Below, piece by piece: positions 15,599 through 25,465 of a stretch of 64,000 nt of DNA. Below the pieces are notes generated by a model. That model was not told the DNA's origin. It made no database searches and was given only the letters and a program-made list of their open reading frames with translations. A program made the position numbers and the translations under genes. The stretch is from NCBI RefSeq assembly GCF_042445055.1, contig NZ_CP170339.1, positions 2,542,001 through 2,606,000 on the forward strand, given 5' to 3'. This DNA comes from Falsihalocynthiibacter sp042445055 (GTDB taxonomy: Bacteria > Pseudomonadota > Alphaproteobacteria > Rhodobacterales > Rhodobacteraceae). The stretch's first letter is position 1; each line of letters starts with the position of its first letter.

Positions 15599-17749
15599 AT
15601 GCCATTTAAATTACTCTGCATGACATCAGTCATAGCAATCACGGCAACCGCTTCTGCGGCTGAAATGAACTTTAACCGGATCAGCAGCTTTGCAACTTTT
15701 GCTAACAACCAAGACGCGACCGCGGAATCCTCCGCCGAGATCATCGGTGCGTCTGGTGATGGCATGACACTTGTTTATTCCGATAGTCCTCTCGGCGTTA
15801 TAGGGTTGATCGATATCACCGACCCAACAGCACCGGCGGCAAAGGGCAATATCGACGTCGGCGGCGAGCCAACTGCTGTGTCGGTTCTTGGCAATATCGC
15901 CATGACGGGTGTGAACACATCAGAAAGCTACACGGTCCCATCGGGCAAGTTGAAAGCCTTTGACATCACAACCAAGGAAGAGGTTGCCTCCTGCGATCTG
16001 GGCGGGCAGCCTGACAGCACCGCGATTGCACCGGATGGCAGCTTTGTCGTCGTCGCTATTGAGAACGAACGCGACGAAGATTTGGGCGAAGGGGGCCTTG
16101 GTCAAATGCCAGGTGGCTATGTTGTGACGCTCGGTATCGAGAACGGCGTTCCGGTATGTGACAGTATGGTGCAGATTGAAGTTAACGGCTTGGCCGAAAT
16201 CGGCGCCGACGATCCGGAACCCGAGTTTGTGGATGTAAACGGCGCAGGTGAAATCGTTGTAACGATGCAGGAAAACAATCACGTTGTGATTTTGGACCGT
16301 ACAGGCGCAGTACTGAACCACTTTTCGGCAGGTTCGGTTGATCTCACTGATATTGATGCCACTGACGAACGTGGCGCGCTGTTGTTTAACCAAACGCAGG
16401 AAGGCCGCCTTCGCGAGCCTGACGGTGTTCAGTGGATCGACAATGATCACTTCGCTATCGCCAATGAGGGCGATATGGACGGCGGCGCACGCGGTTGGAC
16501 CATTTTCAACAAAGATGGAACAGAAGTATTTGAGTCAGGCAGCAGCTTTGAACACGCCATCATTCAGCACGGCCATTACCCTGACAAACGCTCGGACGCT
16601 AAGGGCGCAGAGCCCGAAGGCATGGAATTCGCCAATTTCAATGGAACTCCTTACGCCTTCATTCTGGCCGAGCGCGCCTCTGTTGTGGGCGTATATGACG
16701 TCACGGACCCAAGCGCGCCAGTCCTTGCGCAAATGCTCCCCTCGGGTATCGCTCCGGAAGGTGCCATAGCAATTCCGTCACGCGGGCTGTTTGTTACGGC
16801 AAACGAAGCGGATCTGATTGAGGGTGGCGGAGTGCGCAGCCACGTAATGATCTATGAATACCAGGAAGCACCGGCGTCCTACCCACAGCTTACCTCTTCT
16901 GGTGCGGATGAATTGATCGGTTGGGGCGCGATTTCGGGCATGGTCGCGGGCGAAGCTGGCATCGTTTATGCCGTAAACGATAGCTTCTACGGCTTCCAGC
17001 CAACGATCTTTACGATTGATACGACTGTAACGCCCGCGCAAATCACGAATGCTTTGCCGGTCACGCGGGGTGGTGCAGCAGCGCAGAAACTTGATCTCGA
17101 AGGCATCACGCTCGACGGCGCAGGTGGTTTTTGGCTCGCCTCTGAAGGTCGAACAGACCGAATGATCCCACACGGTATTTACCACGTGAACGGTGATGGC
17201 GAGATAACTCAAGAGATCAGCCTGCCTGCGGAGCTTCTCGCGGTCGAGCAGCGCTTCGGGTTTGAGGGCATCACCCTGATCGACGGCACGCTCTGGATGG
17301 CTGTTCAACGAGAATGGGCGGACGACCCCGCAGATCATGTAAAACTGGTCTCTTACAATATCGAAACGGCTGAATGGGGCGCAGTTTTGTACCCGAAGGC
17401 CACGGCAAATACAGGCTGGGTCGGGTTGTCAGAAATTGTGGGCCACAATGGCGATATTTATGTGGTCGAGCGTGACAACCAAATCGGCGATAATGCAGCG
17501 ATTAAAATGGTCTACCGAGTTTCTGGCGAACAAATGGTGCCCGCAGCACTTGGTGGAGAGCTACCGATTGTGAGCAAAGAAGTGGTTTACGATCTAATCC
17601 CTGATCTTAAGTCTGCGAACGGATATGTTGTGGACAAAGTAGAAGGTCTGGCGATTTTCCCTGATGGTACCGCATGGGTCAGCACCGATAATGATGGTGT
17701 CGATGACAGCTCAGGCGAGACTTTCTTTTGGTCTATTGGCAATCTTTAA
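15599..17749 (+). CDS. Secreted beta-propeller protein with C-terminal phytase-like/esterase-like domain
   Basis: 716 residues, exported: a signal peptide (MPFKLLCMTS..., cleavage after ASA, about residue 20). The N-terminal half (about 30-440) has propeller-like repeats: IGLIDITDPTAP, LKAFDITTKEE, VVGVYDVTDPSAP. The C-terminal part (about 450-716) matches the phytase-like esterase pattern: WGAISGMVAG, LDLEGITLDGAGGFWLASEG, FGFEGITLIDGTLWMAVQRE, VEGLAIFPDGTAWVSTDNDG. It probably acts on extracellular organic phosphate or esters; the upstream Pho box supports phosphate scavenging. ATG 15599 is chosen for its signal peptide and the GGGGA upstream. Strongly acidic. Confidence 0.75.
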   Translation: MPFKLLCMTSVIAITATASAAEMNFNRISSFATFANNQDATAESSAEIIGASGDGMTLVYSDSPLGVIGLIDITDPTAPAAKGNIDVGGEPTAVSVLGNIAMTGVNTSESYTVPSGKLKAFDITTKEEVASCDLGGQPDSTAIAPDGSFVVVAIENERDEDLGEGGLGQMPGGYVVTLGIENGVPVCDSMVQIEVNGLAEIGADDPEPEFVDVNGAGEIVVTMQENNHVVILDRTGAVLNHFSAGSVDLTDIDATDERGALLFNQTQEGRLREPDGVQWIDNDHFAIANEGDMDGGARGWTIFNKDGTEVFESGSSFEHAIIQHGHYPDKRSDAKGAEPEGMEFANFNGTPYAFILAERASVVGVYDVTDPSAPVLAQMLPSGIAPEGAIAIPSRGLFVTANEADLIEGGGVRSHVMIYEYQEAPASYPQLTSSGADELIGWGAISGMVAGEAGIVYAVNDSFYGFQPTIFTIDTTVTPAQITNALPVTRGGAAAQKLDLEGITLDGAGGFWLASEGRTDRMIPHGIYHVNGDGEITQEISLPAELLAVEQRFGFEGITLIDGTLWMAVQREWADDPADHVKLVSYNIETAEWGAVLYPKATANTGWVGLSEIVGHNGDIYVVERDNQIGDNAAIKMVYRVSGEQMVPAALGGELPIVSKEVVYDLIPDLKSANGYVVDKVEGLAIFPDGTAWVSTDNDGVDDSSGETFFWSIGNL

Positions 17750-17770
17750 GCCAATCTGGCCTTATCATTG

Positions 17771-17806
17771 TAGTGCGCGGTAAAGACTGCGCACTATTTG
17801 CGTTTT
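17771..17806 (+). terminator. Terminator after the phytase-like gene
   Basis: Perfect 8-bp stem TAGTGCGC (17771-17778)/GCGCACTA (17789-17796), followed by a T-rich TTTGCGTTTT, 21 bp after the stop codon. Confidence 0.7.
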
Positions 17807-18022
17807 GAGGCAGTACAGTCGCCTATGCGCCCGTTGCGATCACGCTTAGCTTATCAGGATAGAGGTCACACGCTCACGACAGGGTCGAATGAACCTCAAG
17901 GGAAAATTGCGTAAGCGCCGCGACTCCTTTATTTCTCTCGAATGCGTTGATAAGTCTCGCAACAACGAGCATTCTTAAACCTAGCTACTTTGGCTCGGAC
18001 ACCTAATTCGAAAGGCGCTAAT

Positions 18023-19444
18023 TTGTCTCCCGACCTGCACGAAATTGAAACGATTTTTTCCGCCCTAGCGCTACTCTTTCTATTCTTGGTTTTGGGTTTG
18101 TGGGCGCGGCGACGTTTTTCCGTTCTTGAACGTCTGTTCATTCCTGGATCAGTGATCGCTGGGCTCATTGTGCTCCTACTCGGAACGGACGTTCTCGGGG
18201 CGGTTTCAACGCATTTTGCGGGCGAAGATTCACTTCTGTCTGATGGGCTATTCGGTCAGGAGCTTGTGTCCATTTGGCGAGGTTTGCCTTCGCTTTTGAT
18301 TAATATCGTCTTTGCCTGCCTCTTTTTGGGTAAGTCACTTCCTCATCCCCGAGAGATATGGAGCCAGTCGGCACCCGTTCTTTGCTATGGCCAAACCATT
18401 GCGTGGGGCCAATATGTGATTGGGCTTACCCTAGCCTTGCTTGTACTAACGCCAGTATTCGGCATGGACCCAATGGTCGGCGCACTCATTGAAATCGGCT
18501 TCGAAGGCGGCCACGGCACTGCTGCGGGTTTGGCACCAGTATTCGAGAGCCTCAACTTTGAAGAAGGCATTGATCTGGCTTTGGGGCTCGCGTCGGTAGG
18601 CCTGCTGTCTGCAATTCTATCAGGCATCGTCCTCATCAATATTGCGCGGCGCAAAGGGTTGCTCATTGAGGATGATGCTATCCCAGAACACTCTGAACTA
18701 GAGCTGGAAACGGCGATATCTGACGATCAAGATACCTCCTCAGAGGACCATTCCGACCTTCCCATCGATCCGATGTCCTTCACCCTCGGCCTCGTTGCCG
18801 CGTCGATTGCTTTCGGGGCAGTCATTCTTGAAACCTTACAATTTCTCGAACGAATTCTCTGGGGTAGGAACGGCTTGGAACTTATGGCCCACGTCCCTCT
18901 ATTCCCGATGGCAATGATTGGCGGAGCCATTGTGCAGATGATCGTTCAGCGCATTTGGGGCAAAGATGCGGTGGATCAAGTATTGATCAAGCGAACATCG
19001 GGGGTCGCGCTGGATCTCATCATCATTGCCGCGCTCGGGACACTCTCATTGTCCGTTATTGCGAACAATTTCGGGCCTTTCATAATCTTGGCTGTTGCGG
19101 GTGTATCATGGAACATTCTGGGTTTCCTTTGGCTTGCACCTAGGTTGATACCCGGCCCTTGGTTTCAGCGTGGAATACCGAACTTCGGCCAATCTATGGG
19201 TATGACCGTCACAGGAATTATGCTGTTCCAAATGGCTGACCCAAATAACCGCTCTGGCGGGCTGGAACGGTTTGCGTACAAACAACTCTTGTTTGAACCC
19301 TTTGTCGGAGGGGGGCTTTTCACTGCAATGTCCCTACCCCTCATTGCCGAATTTGGTCCAGTTGCCATTCTGATACTGACGGCAGTCTTAATGGTTTTCT
19401 GGGGTTTTCTGGGCTTTCGTATCGCGCGGGCCTCGGCTGGCTAA
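18023..19444 (+). CDS. gltS: Sodium:glutamate symporter (GltS/ESS family)
   Basis: 473 residues with about ten to twelve membrane spans in two repeats. The ESS-family marker EGGHGTAAGLAPVFE (about residues 157-171) and the LINIVFACLFLGKSLP block are clear. In the second half, ALGTLSLSVIANNFGPF and FGQSMGMTVTG occupy the matching positions. An acidic loop (about 225-255, ELELETAISDDQDTSSEDH) lies between the halves. Known members take up glutamate with Na+. The start is uncertain: TTG 18023 follows AAAGGCG, while an earlier in-frame TTG lies at 17990. It stands alone between the phytase-like and DUF805 genes. Confidence 0.82.
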   Translation: MSPDLHEIETIFSALALLFLFLVLGLWARRRFSVLERLFIPGSVIAGLIVLLLGTDVLGAVSTHFAGEDSLLSDGLFGQELVSIWRGLPSLLINIVFACLFLGKSLPHPREIWSQSAPVLCYGQTIAWGQYVIGLTLALLVLTPVFGMDPMVGALIEIGFEGGHGTAAGLAPVFESLNFEEGIDLALGLASVGLLSAILSGIVLINIARRKGLLIEDDAIPEHSELELETAISDDQDTSSEDHSDLPIDPMSFTLGLVAASIAFGAVILETLQFLERILWGRNGLELMAHVPLFPMAMIGGAIVQMIVQRIWGKDAVDQVLIKRTSGVALDLIIIAALGTLSLSVIANNFGPFIILAVAGVSWNILGFLWLAPRLIPGPWFQRGIPNFGQSMGMTVTGIMLFQMADPNNRSGGLERFAYKQLLFEPFVGGGLFTAMSLPLIAEFGPVAILILTAVLMVFWGFLGFRIARASAG

Positions 19445-19564
19445 TTGAACTGCGCGAGGCGAGCGGCACGACGCCATTGCCGAAATTCATGAAGCTTGAC
19501 AGAAAATTGCTACGCGTATCATCCTACAAGAACGTGACGGCAATCTTTTAGGGAGTGAGCAAAC

Positions 19565-20080
19565 ATGAGTTTTGTTGAAGCAATCAAGACGTGCCTTGCA
19601 AAATACTTTGTATTTTCGGGGAGAGCAGTAAGATCAGAATATTGGTGGTTCGTGTTGTTCGTGATCCTCGTTAGCGTTGTCTTGTCAGTAATCGACGCTT
19701 CCATATTCGGTCAGAATCCTGAGACCGGTCAAAGCACTCAAGTCCTCACACCGATTTTCCAACTAGCCGTTCTCATCCCCATGCTCGCAGCAGGGTGGCG
19801 TCGCCTTCATGACACCGGAAGGCCGGGTTGGTACTTGCTCCTGCCCGCAGCACTGAGCATCGCGACCATGGTCATGCTGTTTAGTGGCGTTGCTGTGTTC
19901 TCGGTTCTTGAACAAGGAACGGACAACCCTGATGCATTGAGAGGCCCAGCGGCGTTTCTTGGCGTCGGCGGATTGATGGTCGTCGGGGCACTTCAGCTCG
20001 TCCTCTCAATTCTGATGATCTGGTGGCTCAGTCGCCCATCTCAGGAGGGTACGAACGAATATGGTCTACCTGCGACTTAA
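19565..20080 (+). CDS. DUF805 membrane protein
   Basis: 171 residues. The family hallmark FSGRAVRSEYWWFVLF lies at about 18-33 and the second hallmark WRRLHDTGRPGWYLLLP at about 78-94, then two more membrane segments and a conserved C-terminal PSQEGTNEYG. DUF805 proteins are small inner-membrane proteins of unknown function. GGGAGTG precedes the ATG by about eight bases. Confidence 0.85.
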   Translation: MSFVEAIKTCLAKYFVFSGRAVRSEYWWFVLFVILVSVVLSVIDASIFGQNPETGQSTQVLTPIFQLAVLIPMLAAGWRRLHDTGRPGWYLLLPAALSIATMVMLFSGVAVFSVLEQGTDNPDALRGPAAFLGVGGLMVVGALQLVLSILMIWWLSRPSQEGTNEYGLPAT

Positions 20081-20166
20081 TTCACTGATCTAGAACTGCT
20101 GAACTCTACTGGGGCCAGCAGTTCGGTCGCTTCGACGTCGCACATCAAAACACAGGAGGCACGGAT

Positions 20167-20688
20167 ATGGGAAACCAGCCAGCCGAAATCGAAAAACGCA
20201 ATGTGGCACAAAAATGGACGGCTGCACTCTGTGCTATGTCCGCAATTGCGTGGGCTGCTTCGGCACATGCGCAAGACTTGTCCGAGCTGCCATCTCCATT
20301 GCTTGAAAAAGTAGAAGCCGCTCAGAAAGAATGTTCGGAGTTCGAGAACGGAGAGTTCTCCCTCGAATTCGGAGCCGTGAATCGTGTTGATCTCGACGGT
20401 GATATCCAGCGCGACTGGGTTCTGGACGAAGCAGGTTTCACATGTTCTTCCGCGGCATCCCTGTATTGTGGCACTGGCGGCTGTACATCTCACTTCCTAG
20501 TCGAGGACACAGTATCCTCGCTTCTAAATCAAGGATGGGATATGGCAAACATCGGCCCATATCGCGTGCTCCTCGCAGACGTGCACGGCTCGCAATGTCA
20601 GGGAACCAATCCGACGCCCTGTGTCGTGTCCAGCGTTTGGGACGCAAGCGAAAAAGTCTGGCGCAGCACGGTCGCTGACTGGGAGTAG
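20167..20688 (+). CDS. Secreted hypothetical protein
   Basis: 173 residues; I do not recognise a named family. A signal peptide with a long polar n-region (residues 1-17), a hydrophobic core (AALCAMSAIAWAA) and AHAQ-D cleavage near 36 suggests periplasmic export. The mature part has cysteines spaced for disulfides (FTCSS...YCGTGGC, then QCQG...PCVV) and an Asp-rich NRVDLDGDIQRDWVLDEAG resembling a calcium-binding or FG-GAP-like loop. AGGAGG lies just before the start. It is 86 bp after the DUF805 gene. Confidence 0.65.
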   Translation: MGNQPAEIEKRNVAQKWTAALCAMSAIAWAASAHAQDLSELPSPLLEKVEAAQKECSEFENGEFSLEFGAVNRVDLDGDIQRDWVLDEAGFTCSSAASLYCGTGGCTSHFLVEDTVSSLLNQGWDMANIGPYRVLLADVHGSQCQGTNPTPCVVSSVWDASEKVWRSTVADWE

Positions 20689-21016
20689 AATTGCGTAGAG
20701 CAACGTGACTTTGCACTAGTTTCTGAAGGTCCCCCATAATCGCACGATTAGAGATTGCGAATTTAGGATTGCGTCTGGTCTACATAACATTCGACTACCT
20801 TTTGCACTGCCACAACTTGGTCGCTGCTAGTCGGTTATACTCCTAGCGAAGCAGACACAAATTATTTGTCTCACCACCACATTTTAACCACCTATATCAA
20901 TGAGTTGCTGTATAAGAAAAACCGCAAATATTAACTAAAGCTTGGGCCTAGTACGGCGCTTCTGAGCAAAACGGCATCTCTCCTTCGCGTTGTGGTGCCT
21001 ACTTATCACAGGCGTC
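20689..21016. other. Intergenic region, nothing recognised
   Basis: About 330 bp between the secreted hypothetical and the glycosyltransferase pseudogene. It is AT-rich in its second half, as expected for a promoter. No hairpin or RNA gene was identified. Confidence 0.4.
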
Positions 21017-21030
21017 AGGAGGCCTTTTTC

Positions 21031-22617
21031 GTGAGTGATTTATCCGCTAATGCGATGGCTAAGCCCAAACAGAACACTTACGTGTTGTTCAGCTATTTTC
21101 TACTTGCGATAGTTGGCGCAAAAGCACTCGTCACAGCTTATACATATGCAAGATTTACCGTCGACGACGCATTCATCACATGGCGCTACGGGCGCAATCT
21201 CGTAGAGTTTGGTTTGGGGTTACAACCCGACTTCGTTTGACCTCACACAGGCGTACACCAATCCGATAATGGCATTCATGTCCATTTTTTTTGCCCGCCG
21301 CAATTGGCATGGATATGGTGCTCTTTTTCAAGTTGTTTTCCGTACTCAACGTGACGGTGTTGGCGCTGGTCCTGCTTCACCTTTCTGACAACAAAATACT
21401 CACCTCAATCCTGCTTGCCGCGTTTCTGTGTGTGCCCGCGACTATCGTGCATCTCTTCGGGGGCCTCGAAACATTTCTGTTTGGTTCACTGCTGGGACTG
21501 TTGTTCATCGCTTTGGAAAGAAACAACGCAAAAATATCGACCATACTTGCGGTCGCGCTTATTCTCACACGGCCCGAAGCTTGGGTGTTGATTGCGCTTG
21601 TTCCGATGTACTTTCTGGCAATTGACCTAAAGCTGAAGCCGCATTTCGCGCAAAACAGATCATATCGCGTGTGCGCAATCCTTGTTACTGCCTTTGCGCT
21701 ATATGTGATCTTCCATTGGTCATACTTCGGTTACATCGTGCCCAACACCTTTTACAGCAAGAGCGGCGGAAGCTTCGACATTTCCAAGTTGCTAGACTTT
21801 TGGGTGATCTACACGCTCCCGTTGATGGTTCCGCTGTTCACCAGTTCGCGTAAATCGGCGCTGTTTTGCTTATCTTTTCTTTGCCCCGGTCGCGCTTAAC
21901 TATGCGTCATCTAACCTATCGATGAACTATTTAAACCTATTTGGGTTTCATATTCTCATGCCAAGCTATGTGTTGGCTGTTTTTGCTCTTGGGAGAGTGA
22001 ACTGGAGGAAGATGTTCGATCAAGCTACCCCCGATTTTCGCGGCTTAATGCGGCCAGTTTTTGCAGTCGGATACTTGCTACTATCGCTCGTAATTCTTGA
22101 CGCAAATGTAAGAGACGATGAACATCACATGTTCAGCTACTACCCGTGATCAATGCAATCGCATGCTGCCTTGGGGAAAGAGTTGAATGAACTTGGTCAA
22201 GAAGGTGCGGTCAAAGCTTTTGCATTTGCTGACGCGGGGATGGCGGCATTTCACTCTCGTCTCATTGCGCTGGATCACATAGGTCTGGGCAGTTCGCTTG
22301 TCACCCATAATGGGGTGACACCTGAAATTATCTCACAATACAATCCCGACATAATCGTACTTCACGGAAACCCAGAGCAAGGTATCAGGTCGGACTATGA
22401 CCAACAGGTATTACTTGATTGGGCGTTGAAGAACGGACTAGGCAAGCTGTGTATTATGCAATGGCGGCCTACCTACATACTGCATATTTTTTCCAGAGTC
22501 TCACATTCAAATATAGAAGAACTCTGTGAGAAAACTGTCCAAGTGAACAACGTCTCGAACGAAAACTTCACCTTAAACTCCATGCAGGTTCCACCTTGGC
22601 GTTGGTGGACTGAATGA
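21031..22617 (+). pseudogene. GT-C-type membrane glycosyltransferase, decayed by frameshifts and a stop
   Basis: Four consecutive frames join into one protein of about 528 residues. GTG 21031 follows a perfect AGGAGG (21017-21022). The N-terminal FTVDDAFITWRYGRNLVEFG, continued after a shift near 21220 by YNPTSFDLTQAYTNP, is the DDA-x-I-x-x-RYa-x-NL...YTNP signature of GT-C lipid-linked-sugar transferases. Further shifts fall near 21291 and 21879, and a TGA at 22147-22149 interrupts the frame again. Between the lesions it has multiple membrane helices, and it ends in a soluble domain (22153-22617). Four lesions rule out a working product unless the assembly is poor. Confidence 0.75.
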
Positions 22618-22817
22618 CTTTTCTGAAGATCTGTGAACTATTTATAGGGATCGCGAACTTTTCATAACGAACACCGAGACCATTTGTAAGCTCTAGAAGA
22701 GCAGAACAGTCCATTGCTCGGCTCTCGGTGCCCCAAGAATAAGCTGCCACTAGCTCCGAGCGACACAATAAAGACGCTCCGCGCCAACCTCTTTCCGGAA
22801 CGCAATTGCGGCAGCTT

Positions 22818-23579
22818 TCAAACAGGCACTACAACATCTCGGCCCGCGACTTTTTCAATCGCCAGACGCGTTCCGAATAGATCACTCAGCATTCCGCCTG
22901 TCATTGTAAGCTCGCGAGCCCCAGAGGTGATGAGACGCCCATCCTTTATCGCGACGATACGATCTGCGTAGCGAGCGGCGACGCCTAGATCGTGCAGAAC
23001 AATCACCACACTACGCTGACCTTTTCCCGGGCGCGTCAATGCGTGGAGCCGATCCATGATGTCGCGAACGTGGCGTGGATCGAGCGCCGAGAGGGGTTCG
23101 TCTAGCAACATCCATGGCGTTTCTTGGGCCCACGCCATTGCTACGAACGCGCGTTGCCGCTGGCCTCCTGACAGCGCATCAAGCCGCCGTTCGGCCAATT
23201 CCTCGAGATCAAAGGCCGTGATTGCCTCTGCGATTTTGCGGTGATCTTCCTCGCGCGGGCGTCCGTGATGATGTGACCAGCGCCCAAACCCGACCAAGTC
23301 GCGCACGGTTAGACGGGCGGTGACATGTTCATTTTGCGCCAACAATGCCACACGTTGGGCGCGTTCGGGCGCACGGGCGCGTGCCATGTTTAGGCCCTCA
23401 ACTTCGACGGTGCCAGTTGTCGGAGTCGTCAACCCCGCGATGGCGTTCAGAAGCGTAGATTTCCCTGCCCCGTTCGGACCGATCAATGCGGTAATCCCCC
23501 CTTGGCCAAACCTAAGCGAGACATCCGACAGGATCGTACTCCCGCCTTTTTGAACCGCGAGATTTTCGATTTCAATCAT
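22818..23579 (-). CDS. Iron-siderophore ABC transporter, ATP-binding protein
   Basis: 253 residues of the FepC/FecE type. Walker A is GPNGAGKST, the signature LSGGQRQRAF, Walker B WMLLDEP, and the switch VLHDLGVAARYADRIV. ATG 23579 gives MIEIENLAVQKGG; an upstream in-frame start would add seven residues. It overlaps the preceding permease gene by 8 nt, as the last gene of a four-gene operon (binding protein, two permeases, ATPase). It powers uptake of a ferric chelate across the inner membrane; which siderophore is not evident. Confidence 0.9.
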   Translation of the reverse strand: MIEIENLAVQKGGSTILSDVSLRFGQGGITALIGPNGAGKSTLLNAIAGLTTPTTGTVEVEGLNMARARAPERAQRVALLAQNEHVTARLTVRDLVGFGRWSHHHGRPREEDHRKIAEAITAFDLEELAERRLDALSGGQRQRAFVAMAWAQETPWMLLDEPLSALDPRHVRDIMDRLHALTRPGKGQRSVVIVLHDLGVAARYADRIVAIKDGRLITSGARELTMTGGMLSDLFGTRLAIEKVAGRDVVVPV

Positions 23580-24519
23580 GCCGTGGTCTCCGAAGCACAA
23601 GGAACAGAAAGAGCAAGCCGCCCGCGAACTCCACGATCACAGAGAGCGTGGACTGTAAGCCGAGGACGCGCTCAAATACGAATTGACCAAAAACAAGGAT
23701 GGTTGCTCCGATGATCGCCGCACCGGGCAAAAGGAGCGCGTGCCGCCATGTTGGCAAGACCGAGTGCGCCAAGCTCGCCGCAAGAAGCCCAAGAAAACTA
23801 ATCGGTCCCACCAATGCGGTCGAAGTAGCGACCAACAGCGCCACAACCGCGAGGGCAGCGAAGACAACGCGGTCATAATCCAACCCAAGCGGCAACGCCG
23901 TTGCGCGCCCCAACGCCGCGAGGTCCAAGACACGTGCAAGGCGTATCGCGGCGATAAAGCTCAGGATAAGGACACCCGAAGCAATGGCGAGTTGCGTTTT
24001 ATCGACCGACCCAAAGGTGGCGAAACTGGCTTGCTGAACGATCGCGAATTCGGACGGATCAAGCAGACGCTGCGCAAGCCCCGCAAGACCCCGCAGCAAT
24101 ACGCCTAGAATGACTCCCGTTAGCACGAGGCGCAAAATATCATCCGCTCCCTTTCGCAACAGGATACCAAAGAGCGCCAACGCCGAGGCAACGAGCACAA
24201 GCGTTTCAACGCCAAACTGTGCAAGAGTGGGAAGTGCCGCGAACCCTGCCCCTCCGAGCACTAAAACCAGCCCCGTTTGAATAAATACAAAAAGCGCATC
24301 AAAGCCAACGATCCCCGGTGTCAGCAATCGGTTAGCGGCGATGGTTTGGAACAACACCGTCGCCGTACCGACCGCGGCACCGACCACGCAAAGCGCAATG
24401 AGCTTGGTGAACCTTAGCGATAGAATAAAGCCCGCAGGTTCGCGCAGTTTCCAAAACAGGAATAACGCGGAGGCCGTCACCAGAACAAATGCGAGGAGAA
24501 ACAATCGACGATTAGCCAT
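23572..24519 (-). CDS. Iron-siderophore ABC transporter permease (FecCD family), second subunit
   Basis: 315 residues with about nine membrane helices. FecCD landmarks include GTATVLFQTIAANRLLTPGIVGFDALFV and, near the C-terminus, LVGPISFLGLLAASLAH. ATG 24519 (MANRRLFLLAF) overlaps the upstream permease gene by 8 nt. It pairs with the other permease to form the heterodimeric channel. Confidence 0.88.
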   Translation of the reverse strand: MANRRLFLLAFVLVTASALFLFWKLREPAGFILSLRFTKLIALCVVGAAVGTATVLFQTIAANRLLTPGIVGFDALFVFIQTGLVLVLGGAGFAALPTLAQFGVETLVLVASALALFGILLRKGADDILRLVLTGVILGVLLRGLAGLAQRLLDPSEFAIVQQASFATFGSVDKTQLAIASGVLILSFIAAIRLARVLDLAALGRATALPLGLDYDRVVFAALAVVALLVATSTALVGPISFLGLLAASLAHSVLPTWRHALLLPGAAIIGATILVFGQFVFERVLGLQSTLSVIVEFAGGLLFLFLVLRRPRHD

Positions 24520-25456
24520 TCGCGCGCCTCGGAGCTGCATAGAGAAGCCAGAGGAAAATCCCTGCCCCCAACACTGCGAAAATGGTTCCGGCAGGCACCT
24601 CATACGGGTACCGGATCAACCGCCCGATGATGTCGCAGGCAAGCACCATACAGCCACCAAGCCACGCCACCAGCGGCAGGTTACGTCGCAAGTTATCGCC
24701 ATTCCAGCGGGAAACGACGTTGGGAACAACCAATCCGACAAACGGAATTGACCCGACACTCACGACCACGACCGATACTATAACTGAGACCAGAACCAAA
24801 CCCATCAACAACGTTTGGCGATAATCCAATCCGAGACTGCGCGCTGTATCCTCGCCCAGACCAAGCATTGTGATGCGGTCAGCCGCCAGCCACAACAGCG
24901 CTGCGATCCCCGCGACCACCCAAAGCAGTTCATATCGCCCACGCAAAACACCCGAGAACTCGCCGCTTTGCCATACGCCAATGTATTGAACCAAATCAGT
25001 TGTCCACGCGAGCCAAAGGACGGCGGCCCCGATTATCCCACCATAGATCAAACCGACCAGCGGCAATAGAACCGGATCTCGGCGGGGTACATGGCGCGCA
25101 AGCCACAGGAATCCTAGCGTGCCAATGAGCGCCGTCGTTGCCGCAACCGACATCTTGACCATTAGTGCAGCCCCCGGTGCCAACAACGTAACGGCGAGCA
25201 ATCCAAACATTGCGGATTCCGGTGTGCCAACTAGGCCCGGCTCTACGAGCCTATTCTGGACACTCATTTGCACGACAACCCCTGCAAGCGCCAAGCCAGC
25301 CCCAGCAAGAAGCGCCGCGAATGTGCGCGGAAGGCGGCTCACCATCAACACCATCGTCGAGTCGAGGTCGCCGCCAAAGAGATCAACTATCCCCACAAGA
25401 CAACTCGCCCCCACAAGGAGGGCGAGCGTCAGTATTGCGATAATCCAGAGTTTCAC
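24512..25456 (-). CDS. Iron-siderophore ABC transporter permease (FecCD family), first subunit
   Basis: 314 residues, about nine membrane helices. FecCD features include SRLPRTFAALLAGAGLALAG, VQNRLVEPGLVGTPESA and the ATPase-coupling segment VGSIPFVGLVVPNVVSRW. It begins 9 bp after the binding-protein stop codon. Confidence 0.9.
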   Translation of the reverse strand: MKLWIIAILTLALLVGASCLVGIVDLFGGDLDSTMVLMVSRLPRTFAALLAGAGLALAGVVVQMSVQNRLVEPGLVGTPESAMFGLLAVTLLAPGAALMVKMSVAATTALIGTLGFLWLARHVPRRDPVLLPLVGLIYGGIIGAAVLWLAWTTDLVQYIGVWQSGEFSGVLRGRYELLWVVAGIAALLWLAADRITMLGLGEDTARSLGLDYRQTLLMGLVLVSVIVSVVVVSVGSIPFVGLVVPNVVSRWNGDNLRRNLPLVAWLGGCMVLACDIIGRLIRYPYEVPAGTIFAVLGAGIFLWLLYAAPRRANG

Positions 25457-25465
25457 GGGTTTGGA

